Shown in pieces: positions 43,169-54,834 of a stretch of 64,000 nucleotides of DNA (position 1 is the first letter of the stretch; every line of letters begins with the position of its first letter). A model generated the notes under the pieces. That model saw only the letters and a list, made by a program, of their open reading frames with translations, had not been told where the DNA came from and did not search any database. The stretch comes from Tricholoma matsutake (Eukaryota > Basidiomycota > Agaricomycetes > Agaricales > Tricholomataceae), in contig AP026539.1 in NCBI GenBank assembly GCA_026075535.2, positions 11,594,001 to 11,658,000 of the forward strand, written 5' to 3'. Made by a program: the position numbers and the translations under genes.

Positions 43169-43395
43169 GTGTCTGAAGGTCTGGTTTATCAAACCATAAA
43201 AGAAACTGAAACCGGACCAAACTGAACTGCAATCCAGTCATTTTGTGGTTGCAGTTGCACTATATTTCTCAGTAGGTCAGTTGCAGTTGTACTGATTTTA
43301 TATCTACTGAAAACTGATCAAAACTAGTTCAAGCTGGTTGTAGACATTGTACATACATATTCTTGTACATGTAGTTTATGTTACAATTTTCAGAT
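43169..43395. mobile_element. Left end of an AAGGTCTGGTT-family hAT-like element
   Basis: It begins TAGTGTCTGAAGGTCTGGTT and continues with ACTGGTT/TTGCAGTTG words as in the 31810-32712 element. No matching right end was found. Confidence 0.55.
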
Positions 43396-44079
43396 TTGTT
43401 ATTGTCACCAAGGAACTAGACCCAGATTACATGGCCCTTTCATTTTGTCATGCTCAGAAAGCATGGCCAAGGTGGCTTATTGATGGTGGGTGTTAATGAC
43501 CATCAATCAATGCACATGGACAACGAGGACAAGGGATAACAATGACAACAATGAGGGACTACAATAATGATGAGGGATGACAATGACAATGACAAGAGAC
43601 TATGATAATGATGAGGGATGACAACAATGTCAACAACAAGGGATGACAATGACAACAACAAGGGACAATGATGAGCAGCAACCCAGCACCCATCACCGCT
43701 GCTGTGGCACCACCCACTCACTCACTTTAAGAGCAAGGCAGATGGGATTTCTGTTCTATGGCCCTGCCCCCTCACTCACCCCAAGAGTGAGATGGAGGGG
43801 GTTTCTCTTGGTTTTGCCCCACCAACCCCAAACACAAGTGCATGGGGTCCCAATCTTTATTTATTGATAAATAAATATGTATTGTGAGTAGATACATATA
43901 ATATATTATATTTTGACAAACACCACTCATAATCCATGGGGTAACCGTGGGTTTTGAGTACACCTGTGAGTTTTGCAGGTAACCCATAAAATCTCCAGGT
44001 AACACCACACCCTTACCTGAATGGGTACAGTGTTTGCATATGGGAAAAGATACCTGAGGGTTACCCATGTCACTCCCTA
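43396..44079. mobile_element. Right part of a GACATGGGTAACC-family hAT-like element
   Basis: The right terminus, read inward on the minus strand, is TAGGGAGTGACATGGGTAAC and matches the ends of 39339-40537. The interior has GACAATGA words (43500-43680) and two hairpin units (CACTCACCCCAAGAGTGAG near 43775). The left end was not found, so the left boundary given is only where the preceding fragment seems to stop. Confidence 0.4.
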
Positions 44080-44111
44080 CCTATATAACAGCTATTTTTC
44101 CAAGCACCATA

Positions 44112-44928
44112 GGATGTTTGCTTAAGTAACCTTAGATGTAGATGCACGGTTTGCTTAAGTATAAGTCAGCTTAAGCACCATATCTCCTTAAGCTCATTAA
44201 GCCCTTTGAACAATGCTTAATCCACATAAACTTTGAATCAAACTCAGACTTAGTCATCAATTTAGTTCATCAATTTAGTCAGGTGTTCAAAGTTCAAAGT
44301 TCACCACATTATGTTAAACACTAGTTATGCTGCTACTGCCTGCACCAGAGAATTCCACATGATATAGAATGAAGCAATTTGAGGCCATAATATATGGTTT
44401 CCAAAGGGTGGAAGTGTCAGTAGAGACATATTTATATTATTGTTATTTGTTTGGCACCTTAATTGGGTGCTTAAGCTGTGCTTGTTTATAAGCTGGCTCA
44501 TGGACTGCTTAAAATGCTTATTGAGTGCTCAGTGCTTAAGCACATTAAGTAGTCCTATCCCTGTTTTGAGATTGGAGGTGCTTGAGCAGGAAGGGTGCTC
44601 AAGCTTGGTGGGTCTGCTTGAGTGGGGAGCTTGCTTGAGCAGAGAACATGCTTGAGCAGAGAGCATGCTTGAGCAAGGTGGGTGCTTGAGCAGGAGGGTG
44701 CTTGAGTGGGGAGTGGGGATAGTGCTTGAGCAGGAGGATGCTTGAGTGGGGAGGGTGAGGGTGCTTGAGCAGGGAGGGTGCTTTAGCAGCATGGTTGAGA
44801 CAGGACATGAGCTCAGGGTGTTCAATTATTGTTTCTGTGCATACAATATTACAGGCAATATGTGCTTAAGCCAACTTATACTTAAGCAAGCCATGCACCT
44901 ACATCTTAGGTTGCTTAAGCAAACCCCC
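44112..44928. mobile_element. TIR element with TA flanks, TGCTTAAG-word family
   Basis: Inverted ends of about 70 bp (GGRKGTTTGCTTAAGYAACC, then AAGATGTAGRTGCA and CTTGCTTAAGTATAAGT) are flanked by TA (44110-44111, 44929-44930). No transposase is present. Confidence 0.7.
44575..44790. repeat. TGCTTGAGCAG minisatellite
   Basis: More than ten copies of TGCTTGAGCAGGGAGGG-like units. The core word is one base from the TGCTTAAGC word of the element termini. Confidence 0.8.
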
Positions 44929-45111
44929 TATAGATTCATATTTTTTACTGTAATTTACCCTCCCCCACCTATTCCGGTCGGAGTCCAGTTATTCCGGTTA
45001 TTCTGACCAGATTCTGGTTACTCCAGATGCTCAACTTAGAGTATATACCCTAATGGATAGTCAAATTTCAAGTCTTAAGTTGTCAAAGTGCCTACAAAAT
45101 ATATTTGTGCA

Positions 45112-45198
45112 GAGTAAGGATTGAACTCAAGACATCTTGATTAGAGTGATCACATGACAAACCAAACATGTGTGCTTAACCAGTTGAGCCACAGGAGA
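45112..45198 (-). promoter_or_regulatory. tRNA-like A/B-box segment (left, outward)
   Basis: On the minus strand TGGCTCAACTGGTTAAGCAC (A box) is followed by GAGTTCAATCC (B box) and then TTTT near 45100. It is homologous to 10758-10836. Confidence 0.55.
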
Positions 45199-45289
45199 AT
45201 TATTAGATAGTAATATAATGTTTATTCATGACACTCTAATTTTTTTCGGAGTAGTGAAAGATCAAATTTTTTTAATTAACCACATCCCT

Positions 45290-45550
45290 CACATTGAATG
45301 CGAGGGAGTGTGGATGATTGTGATTACATAGATAAACAAAAAATCCTCCCTCTCACAAGATGTGAGAGGGTGTTTTATTTATATACATAAAAAGCTAACC
45401 CCTCGCACCGAACGCGAGGGGGGAGGTAAAAACATGAAGAAAAAAATCCCTCCCCCATGCAAAATGGGGGAGGGGGGGCACAATACTAATAAATAATTAA
45501 AAGTACAAAAAAAATCCCTCCCCACACAAAGTGCAGGGGAGGGGGAGGGG
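45290..45550. repeat. Cluster of four CCCTC-type hairpins
   Basis: Four consecutive inverted repeats: CCCTCACATTGAATGCGAGG, CCTCTCACAAGATGTGAGAG, CCCCTCGCACCGAACGCGAG and CCCCCATGCAAAATGGGG. They have similar shape and different stem sequence. The first, on the minus strand, corresponds to the AATAAA-associated hairpin at 10637. Confidence 0.7.
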
Positions 45551-45837
45551 ACACGACCCTGCTGTTGTCTGTCCTTCCACCCATGATCCACCCCACGAGC
45601 AGTTGCTTGTGAGGCTGGGGGTAGGTGGCTTGTTGTCGTTGTCGTTCCACCCATGATCCACCCCACAAGCAGTTGCTCATGAGGCTGGGGGCAGGTGGTG
45701 CATTGTCATCTCCTGTCCCTGCGCCTGGGCGTCATTCCACCCACGATCCACCCCACGAGCAGTTGCTCATGAGGCTGGGGTGGGTGGCTTGTCATCGTTT
45801 GTCGCTGTCTCCCCTGTCTGGATTTCTGTTTTTTTCT

Positions 45838-45868
<31 letters not shown>

Positions 45869-46082
45869 GGTTTGGGCACATCAGTGTGACATGGCACGAG
45901 TACAGAGGTTGGTGGGTGCTTACTAGGCAGGTACCCCCCTTCTGGGGTCTCCTGGCATCCCTCTGCACCCTCCTAGCCCATGTTGACAGCACATCCCATT
46001 TGAATGGGGAGGAGGGGATTGGGTGGGTGTGGGCGTGGGTTGCACGTGTTTCATTGTGGCAGGTCGTCCCCAGTAGTATACA

Positions 46083-46640
46083 ACCTAAAAAGCAATAAAT
46101 TACAATTAGTTGATTTATAAAAACAAAAAGAAATAAGAAAAAACTTATCTATGGCCCAAACGACATTGCCATCATTTGGGCCCACATTCCGTCCAGTCAG
46201 CTCGCGTTTTTCGTCGTGGCAGGTTGTCCCCAGTAGTATACAACCTAAAAAGCAATAAATTACAATTAGTTCATTGATAAAAAGAAAAAGAAAAAAAAAA
46301 AAAAAACTTATCTATGGCCCAAACGATGGCAACATCGTTTGGGCCCGTGTTCCATCTGGCAGTAGAGTAGAACCTATAAAACAAAAGAAACAACTTAGTT
46401 AGTTTATAAAAACAAAAAGCAAACAAAAAAAAACTTACTTAGGGCCCAAATGATGCAATCTGCATCGTTTGGGCCTGTGTTCTGTCCAATCACATCGTTT
46501 GGGCCCATGTTAAGTCTGGCAGTTGAGTAGAACCTATAAAACAAACAAAACAAGTTAGTTAGTATGAGAAAACAAGAAGCAAATGAAAACAAAACATACT
46601 TAGGCCCCAAACAATGCGATCTGCATCGCTTGGGCCCGCG
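46083..46640 (-). repeat. Four tandem hairpin-intron modules
   Basis: On the minus strand each unit is a hairpin GGCCCAAA...TTTGGGCC, a donor-like TAAGT or GTATGT, a T-rich stretch of about 55-65 nt, and AGGTTNTA. Hairpins are at 46154-46183, 46316-46345, 46442-46475 and 46603-46637. The inner stems are GAC(ATT), GATG, GATGCA and GATGC with matching partners. Units are 120-165 bp apart and diverged. Confidence 0.75.
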
Positions 46641-46905
46641 TTCTGTCCAGTCAGCTCATTTGAAGGTGGTGGTGATGGTGGCATTGGGCATGGGAATGGT
46701 GGTGGTGGGTGCGCACGCAGTGGTGGTGGTAGAGTGGAGAGGAGGAGGAGGCGGCGTTGGCAACAGTGGTGGTGGTGGTTGTGAGCTGGCAGTCACATGT
46801 CACGTGTCATGTGTATGCATACTTATTAATTATTCTGTTAATGGCTGTGATTAACTATGTACCTTGGTTGGGTAATAAAAGTATTAAATGTATGCCCAAG
46901 AATAA

Positions 46906-46980
46906 TTGCTTGGTAGCTCAGTGGTTAAGCGTGCTGTTATGTGTGCAGACCCAAGGTCAAGTGTTCAATTCTTGATGTGT
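46906..46980 (+). promoter_or_regulatory. tRNA-like A/B-box segment (right, outward)
   Basis: TAGCTCAGTGGTTAAGC is a near-consensus A box; TCAAGTGTTCAATTCTTGA forms a T-arm-like hairpin with the B box; TTTT follows near 46987. It points to the right TIR. Confidence 0.6.
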
Positions 46981-47454
46981 GTCAAACTTTTATTTGGGAA
47001 AGCATGTGCATTCCGGTTATTCCAGTTAGTCCGGTTATTCCTGTTATTCTGGTTGTGATGAGTCCGGTCAGATTCCAGGGATTCCGGGTGTAAATTGGAT
47101 CCTTATTCTGACCGGAATTGTGCTGCATAGGGAAAACTACATACAAAAAAAATTCCACCGGATTCCAGAAATTCTGGAAATTCTGGCCGGACGAACTGGA
47201 ATCCAACCAGAATAGGTGGGGGAGTGTAAAGTACTCATTTTTTAGCATATATCAAAATTGCATTCTTGTTGTTACATATGAGCTCCTAGAGTGTAGTGTA
47301 GCCAGAGATCAGACTCCAGATGAAGCCAGATATCTGGCCATGCCCAGCAGTAAGGGGTCACTATATGACTTTGCACATGGTGGTAAGAGATCAAAAAGAG
47401 ATAGAGAAATATATATTTTATTTTCAAGTTCAATTATTCAATTTAGAAAAATGT

Positions 47455-47911
47455 AAAATATTTGATTAATAATATACCAATGATGTGCCATTCTATTACA
47501 GGTTAAAAAAGCCTAATAGTGCAAGAGCTGAGGCAGATACAGCTATTTTGATCAATAACACATAATGCCAAATAGCTCTTGATGTTGTGCAAATATATGT
47601 TTCTTTGCAGGCTAGATCAGTCAGATTAAAGTAGAACTGACTGACATACCAAGTTTATATAATACAAACAATGCCAAACATGATATCAATGATGGGCCAA
47701 CATCACATCTTTCCATTCCAAGTTAAATGAAACAGATTAGCAAACAACTGAGCAAGATACAGCATTTTGATGATTTAACAAATAAATACAAACAATATTT
47801 GTCAGCATACTCAAACCAGATGATGTGCAAACAGTATACACTTTATTTGCTGCCTAGATCAGTTGGATTAAAGAAGAACTGACTGAGATGCCAAATTTAC
47901 ATGATATAAAC
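47455..47911. repeat. Diverged tandem array, left part
   Basis: It is built of related AT-rich segments with ACAAACAATGCCAAA, GGGCCAACA, TTCAAGTTAAATNAAAC, GAGCAAGATACAG and TTTGATGATTTAACAAATAA. It continues at 55724 across gypsy element 2. Confidence 0.65.
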
Positions 47912-48313
47912 TGTTAGGGCGACACCCACTATCTGCTAGCTAAGACCATGTGGGTTCTCTCTACAAGAAGGGGGCGGGATCCACGCTTGTGATGGGGGAA
48001 ATGATGGTTTTGATGTGTGGGGTTATTAATAGGTGAGTTTGTTGAAATAGGCCTTTCACACCGAAAACATAGGTGGAATACCTAAGAGAACACAACTAGG
48101 GTCCCCTAGGCATATATTTAGGGTTTATATACTATGTTACATATATTGTACATTGTTGTTACCGACGCACTCGTACATGCGCATACATTTTGATGCGTGC
48201 AAAATAAAATTCTCACGCTATCAAAATGTAGCGTCATTTGGTGTCATGTAGCGTAATTCGACATAATAAAATAAAAATGAAAGTTTATTAGGTAATGGGG
48301 TGGTTTCCTAACA
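47912..48313 (-). repeat. 3' LTR of gypsy element 2
   Basis: 402 bp. It differs from the other LTR by 18 substitutions that all fall at 12 inferred CpG sites. It has TATATAAA (minus, about 48124-48132) and, about 30 nt downstream, GTTGTGTTCT (48087-48096). Confidence 0.93.
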
Positions 48314-48324
48314 TTACCCCCCTT

Positions 48325-51300
48325 TTATGCCTCGACTTCCAGGTGAGAAAATATTATGTTTGTCCCCTCTGTGAAATTTTGGTAAGGCCGGAATTTCATC
48401 CCCTCATACACCATTCTCACAATGTGACACGGAGCATTCAGATTACGTTTAAAGAATTGGGCGATCGCGTTACACGCTCGCTTACAATTCTCTTTGGGTT
48501 CCCACGAATTATTTTCGTCGGTATAGTTTTTCCACTTTATTAAGAACTCCAATTTGTTCCGTCGAAGATGTGAGTCTAGAATTTCTTCAACTATGTATTC
48601 TGGAGCACCTTCTACTATTAGTGTTTTAAGGTCCGGTTCGGTCTGGTTTTTTGACCCCAAAATGGGCAACCGGCAACCGCAACCAGTTGCAACCATCACC
48701 CAAATTGGAGCAACTGCAACCGAACCGGGTACAACCAGTCCCAGTCAGTTCAGTTGCCTCCAAAAGACCAGTTAGAACTGGTTTTACCTGCTATTTTCAT
48801 CTCTTAACTAAAATTTGTATCATATTAAATAAAACTAATTAAAAGACACCCCGCGAGCTGGTGCTCGCAGCAGTGACAGGTCATTAATAGAATGAATAAA
48901 AATAAAAGTAAGAAAAACAAAAAAACCGACCCCATCATCTCGCATTTCTGGCGAGAGTGGGGGTCGTTGGTACCATGTCGTTGTCCCCCTGTCCGTTGTT
49001 ATTGTCTCCCCACTGTTCATTTGTCCCCCTTCCCCACTTGTTTGACTTCCCCACTGTTCATTGGCGTTGGGCATTGGCATTGGCGTTCCCTGGCAGTGGC
49101 ATTCCCTGGCAATGGTGTTTGGTGGCGTGGGTGCTCACTGGCATTGGCATTGGCGTTTGGTGGCATTGGCATTTGGTGGTGTTGGCGTTCAGAGGTGTTG
49201 GCGTTCGGTGGCATTCAGTGGCATTTGTTGGCATTTGTTGTCATTGGCATCTGTCAGCATTTGTCATCGTTGTCATCCTGTGTTCCATCGTCATCAGCAC
49301 CATCATCTCCCCCTACGAGCAGTGGCTTGTAGGCAGGGTGGTGGTGCTGTACAATGTGGCGTTGGGTGGGGCGGCAGTGCAGCCACATTGTCGTTGGTGG
49401 TGCCCTTGTCATTGTTGCGTTGTTGTCCAGAAATGGGACCCGTTGCCACCCTGTGAGCAGAGGCTCGCAGCAGCGGCACAGGGCCTGAGAGGGCACGGAG
49501 GCAGGAGGTGGGTAACATGACATAAGACTGTAAAAAAAGAGATCAAATTAGTTAGTATTAATAAAGAAAGATGATACAAAACATACCTGAGGGCCCAAAT
49601 GACACTAGTCATCGTTTGGGCCCTCTACACTCTCACTTCGCGGGTGGGACTTCTGAGGTAGGCGGTGGGTGGTGTGGGTGATGGTTGAAGTGGTGTGGGT
49701 GATGGTTGAAGTGGTGTGGGTGATGGTTGAAGTGGTGTGGGTGATGGTTGAAGTGTTGTCGTTGATGATTTGTGGCTGTGGGAATCATTAGGCAAAGTGG
49801 TGTCACTTTGTTTTTTGTGGCAGCACATGACCAAAAGGTCTGTGCACAGCCACAGGGTATATAAACCCTCACCAAATGTATAGTTTTCCTTTGGGCTTGT
49901 CCCATTTTTGTTATATATTGTGTAAATAGTAGATATTAGTAGTAAGTACATTAGTTTATTGTCTTGTTGTTACTGTAATATCTAGTACATAAGTAATAGT
50001 TTGTATACAGTCAGAAGACTGGTTGCAACTGATTGCAACCGGTTTTTGAATGGTTTTTAAATAATTTTGAATCGAGGCAACCGGCAACCCAACCGACCCC
50101 CAAAACTGAGCAACCGCAACTGATGGTTTGGTTGCATTCAGTTGGGTTCAGTTCGGTTGCGGTCATTTTTTTGGTCCATGCAACCAGACCTTTAAACACT
50201 ATCTACTATTATCGGAGGTTGCAGAGTAGTTTGTTGGCCAGGAATAGTGGGCAGACAGTAAGGGCGTAGGCAGGATACGTTAATCTCGGGATCAATCTTA
50301 AATGATCGGGGTAATTTTAGCACTACCGCATTAGGTGAGATCACTTTAGAGATCACATATGGGCCAACTTGTTTTTCCGTAAGTTTCTTCGAAGGTCGTG
50401 GAATATTCAGGTCCTTGGTACTTAGCCATACCAAGTCACCAACTTTGTACTCTGGAGCGCGTGCTCGAGTACGATCTGCGTGTCGCATCATGTCATCACA
50501 TGCTTTCTTCAATGCCACCTCTGCTTCCTCTTGTACCTTTTGCATCTTAGATACAAAATCTTCTACCGACTGTACTTTGACTTCCCTTCTGGGTTCTACT
50601 CCTATGCGAGGATGATATCCATAATTCGCGAAAAAGGGTGACATACGAGTAGCCAAATGGAATTTGTTATTGTGGGAAAATTTGGCAATTGCCAACCATT
50701 CGGGCCAGTCAGTTTGTCGGTAGGTGACAAACATATGTAGGTACTGCTCCAACTCCTGATTCATTCTCTCTGTCTGCCCATCAGTCTGCGGGTGATATGC
50801 CATAGATAATTTAGTTTGAATTCCCAATATGTTGTTTAGTTCTCGCATAAATGTGGAAGCAAATTGTGGTCCGCAATCGGAGATAACGGTATTGGGTAAC
50901 CCATGTAACCGCCATACCTGATTTAGATAGAGGCACACCAAGCCCAATGATGAGGTTTCTGTAGTAGTAGGAATAATATGGACCTCCTTTGTAAAGCGGT
51001 CGCATACTACAAATATTGCATCGTACCCTTGAGCCTCGGGTAATCCGGTAATAAAATCCACAGATATATCTCGCCACAGCGCTTTAGGTATAGGGTTCGG
51101 CATTAATTTTCCTGCAGGTTTCTCTGGAAATTTCTTCCCCCTCATGCATGTATCACATCCATCCACATACCCCAACACATACTTCGAAATTCCGGGCCAC
51201 CAATAATTTCTCATTACTAATTCCAACGTCTTCCATCTTCCTGGGTGTCTGGCAATCGGCGTATTGTGATGTAACCAGACAATCTCCCTTCACAAATCCT

Positions 51301-53545
51301 GATCCTTTGGTACATACACTTTTCCTCGGAACAACACCAACCCTTGTTCCTCAGCCCATTCATCTCCTTTGATATTACCTTTCTTCTCTCCCTTCAGAGC
51401 TTTCATGGCTTCCACTACTTCATCATCCATTTCCGAACATTGTCTAATTTTAGACAACATTTCTGTTTCCGAGCTATCTATTAATAGATGCCCTTGACGC
51501 ATAGCACAAATGCAAAAGAATTTGGGCTTGAGTAAGGTAACATTTTTATTGTCCTCCTCCACCCCCCTTTTATGATCAATACATCTGGATAATGCATCTG
51601 CTTTCCTCATTAAGCTTCCCCCTTTGTGGACCAAGTGAAAATTGAAACGTGATAGGAATAGTGCCCAATGTGCTTGCCGGGGATTAAGCATTTTAGCAGA
51701 CATGAAGTATTGCAGATTTTGATGATCCATCCAGATCTCAATCTGATGCGTACATCCCTCCAAATAATGCCTCCACGCCTCCAATGCTCGTATTATCCCC
51801 AACATCTCTTTGTCATGCACATCATAATTCCTCTCCACATCATTCAACCCTTTTGACAAATATGCACAAGGATGCCATTTGTCATCTTCACACAGCATTG
51901 ATAATACTGCTCCAGTAGCAAAATCGGATGCATCAGATTCCACTTGCAAAGGGCGTGTGAAATCTACTGGGGCTAATATTGGTCCCTCCACAAACTTCCT
52001 CTTCAACTCCTCAAACGCTGTCTGCTGCTGCTCTCCCCACCTCCATACTACTCCCTTTCATGTAAGGTTATGTAAGGGTGCGGCAATTTTAGAAAAATTG
52101 TGCACAAAGCAACGATAATAATTTGTGAGTCCCAAGAAGGCTTGAACCTCCTTGACATGGGTGGGCGCAGGCCAATCTGTGATCGCCTGTACCTTGATCG
52201 GATCCATTTTGATCCCGTCAGAGCCGATCAATAATCCTAGGAACTCAATCTCGCTTGCCCCAAACACACACTTCTCTGGTTTCAAAAATAGATCATTCTC
52301 CGCCAACCTCCGTAACACCTCCTGCACTATTGCCTCATGATTCTCTTCATCCTCCATGAATATCAGAATGTCATCAATAAATATTATTACCACGCCTTTG
52401 TCTATTACGTCCTTGAAAATGTTGTTCATCATATTTTGAAAGGTCGGGGGACTATTAGTCATCCCAAAAAACATGACAAGCAGCTCGAAGGATCCTCGAC
52501 GCATGGCAAATGCAGCCTTCCACTCATCTCCTTTCTTTATTCATACATTGTTGTATCCCCATCGTAAATCCAATTTTGTAAAGACCTTGGCTTTTCCCAC
52601 CTTATCAATGATTTCTGAGATCAACGGCAGGGGGTACACGTTCTTCACTGTCCACTCATTCAGATACCTATAATCGGTACACATCCTCTTCCTTTGGTCT
52701 TTTTTGGGCACAAAAAATATTGGTGACATCTGCAGTGATTTTGAAGGTCGTATGTATCCTTTGTGCAATTGCTCCTTCAGGAATGCATCCACTTCTTCTT
52801 GTTCCATTGGAGATAATGGATATACCTTTGACTTCTTTGGCACAAACCCTGGCTTCATCTCAATCACATGATCCCATGGCTTCCGCACCGGCATTCGCTC
52901 AGACTCCTTCTTTTGGAACACTGACAAATGTTCATGATACACTTTTGGCACCCATTCCTCCACTGGCTTCTCCACCTTCACAATATTCTTGTCCCATGAC
53001 TGTCCTCCATGAACTGCTCTAAAGGTTTGCTTCTGCTCTTCTTTCTCAATCATGATCGGAACTTCCCCATTTGGCATTTCCTCATCCTCCACTTCCTCCA
53101 TCGTAACAGAATACTTCCTCGGACGTTCTTTCTCTTTCTCTTTCCTTTTTTCTTTCTTCATCTTCCTCCCATACACATTACATTCCTTAGGACAATGAGT
53201 CATTTGTACTTTCCCAGTTTTCCAATCAATTTCGGGATTATGCTTCCATAACCACGGACATCCTATTATTAGATTGGTTTTCCCAAGATCGCACACTTCG
53301 AATACGGCTCGCTCCTGATGCTCCTGATACTTTAGTACCATAGTCACCTCCTCCTTGATAGTTCCTCCACAATTGACTGTTCCATCAATATTGTACACCA
53401 TTATAGGTTGTGCCAGCTTGCATGTGTTAATACCATTTCCGGTAATTAAGGATCGATTAATAAATAATCCTGTAGCACCACTGTCAAGCAACGCTTCCAC
53501 ATCAATAGCTGCATGCATGTCCACTGTCTTCAGTCCCACAGTCAA
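48325..53545 (-). pseudogene. pol: Gypsy element 2 pol
   Basis: Minus-strand pieces: protease with LLDSGATGLFI and RT start with FVPKKDQ and FTKLDLRWGYNNV (53545-52541); RT with IIFIDDILIF (52504-52058; YxDD replaced by FIDD); RNase H with VESDASDFATGAVLS (52006-51290); integrase with RNYWWPG, CDTC, ISVDFITGLP, SDCGPQFAS and TDGQTERMNQELEQY (51226-50202), then after the hAT-like insertion the chromodomain (YIVEEILDSHLRRNKLEFLI, WKNYT, SWEP) ending at 48325. Stops after NNV, after LT, before REIVW, before IEPKI and before LPSMPE are all TGA where related elements have Arg. Confidence 0.88.
48619..50201. mobile_element. hAT-like element (AAGGTCTGGTT family) inside gypsy 2 pol
   Basis: The 8 bp duplication TCTACTAT (48611-48618, 50202-50209) flanks termini TAGTGTTTTAAGGTCCGGTT and, inverted, TAGTGTTTAAAGGTCTGGTT. 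Subterminal words are AACCGGCAACC/GGTTGCAACTGG. The interior has hairpins at 49313-49332 and 49451-49470, a hairpin/intron module on minus at 49591-49623, a 21 bp tandem (GTGGTGTGGGTGATGGTTGA, about 49675-49757) and a GGTATATAAACCCTC element near 49856. Clean loss of the element would rejoin the codons between integrase and chromodomain. Confidence 0.9.
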
Positions 53546-53736
53546 GGTGATTTTGGGTTCTATTCATGCAGAGCGAATAAAGAATTTAGGGGTTTTCGGA
53601 AATGACATGTGACAATTTTCTTTGTCATATGATTCACAACAGTTGTACTCCTCCTTGATTTCCTTTTCTGATTTACTCTGGGTTTCCTTGGATACTAATA
53701 CATTGTAACGATTCTGGGTCACCAATGGGGAAACCT

Positions 53737-54834
53737 TCACTGGGACTCTTCCACAAAATTCTTCTGCCTGCCTTCCTCCGGCTTCACTTCCTCGATTGTA
53801 GCTTCCCTAATCCTTCTTTTCTGCCTACAATTCCTAGAAATGTGTCCTAACTGCCCACAGTTAAAACATTGAAGTGGGGCTTGTCTTCCTGCTTGATCAA
53901 CCTCCATTGCCTCTGCTGGTGCTGCTGACTCCATAACTATAGGTGTCACTGCCATGGCTGGTGGCTGTGCCCTCGGAGCTTGCACCTGAGGTGCCTTTCC
54001 TTTCTCGGACTTTCCTCCTGATGACTTTCCAAATTTACTACTTCCATACATCAACTTTGACTCCGCCTGTTCCTGCCGATATTGCCGGTCAAGGTGCATT
54101 GCCCAATTATACCACTCATCCAACTTCTCTGGCATAGAAGGTAGTCAGTAGATAGACTTGAATAAAGAGGGATTTAATCCTGCTTTCAAAAACTCTACCA
54201 ACGCGGCTTCTCCCATGTCCGTTTGCGAAGCTTCTGCTTTGAACTGCAAAATAAATTCATCTGCCATTAAGGAACCTTGGCGCATGGTCTTTAATTTAGC
54301 ATTGGCTGTCGCCTTTGGATTAGGGTCTCCAAACTGTGCCTCCAATCTCTCCAGAAATTCCTTGAAGGTTGCAAATGGTTTATTTCCCACGGCAATTTGA
54401 TTAATAGCCTCGTTTCTCCAGAAATGTGCTTTCCCCCCCTGAATGTATGAGAGAGCAAACATAATCCTAGACTCTGCTGTACGAAACTCTGGCTTCCTCC
54501 CATGGATGTACAATACTATAGAGCTGATGAAGGATTTTGTATTCTCCATGGTACCGTCAAAGATTTGTGGGGGTGCATACTTAGGTAAGCGCACTTTTCC
54601 ATTTCTGGATTTCTCCACCGTCTCATCCTCCTGCGATATCCACTCCACCATCTCCTCCATCTCATCATCTCTTTCTCCTATCATCTCTGGCTGTACTTCC
54701 GCTTGTCTGGGCTGTGATGCTGCCAATACTGACACTAATTGTGACATTCGCGCTGTGAGCGCATCAATTTTCACCTCTAGTGCTGGTATGGGAACAGGAT
54801 TAGGACCGGGATTAGAAGTTGAAGGTTCAGACAT
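53737..54834 (-). pseudogene. gag: Gypsy element 2 gag
   Basis: 54834-54145 is the N-terminal and capsid region (VKIDALTARMSQLVSVLAAS; MFALSYIQGGKAHFWRNEAI; FKEFLERLEAQFGD; SLMADEFILQFKAEA), and 54135-53737 continues with ERLDEWY-type sequence, LDRQYRQEQAES and a CCHC knuckle CFNCGQLGHISRNC. One TGA separates them in the same frame. The 5' leader 54835-55321 has no gene. Confidence 0.88.

Larger units (their letters stand above)
44948..47236. mobile_element. hAT-like element with four hairpin-intron modules and paired tRNA-like ends
   Basis: Termini are CTGTAATTTACCCTCCCCCA (left) and, inward on the other strand, GAGTACTTTACACTCCCCCA (right). The 8 bp ATTTTTTA occurs at both flanks (44940-44947, 47237-47244). 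Subterminal words are CCGGTTATTC and relatives. tRNA-like segments lie at 45112-45198 (minus) and 46906-46980 (plus). The interior is on the minus strand relative to the 9301-10997 copy and includes 20-nt type hairpins at 45590-45780 and four hairpin/intron modules at 46083-46640. A G homopolymer lies at about 45847-45870. Confidence 0.8.

Noticed and set aside
45841..45870. Poly-G run as a telomere or G-quadruplex feature
   Set aside because: It is a simple homopolymer next to a T run with no telomeric repeat; may also contain sequencing error.
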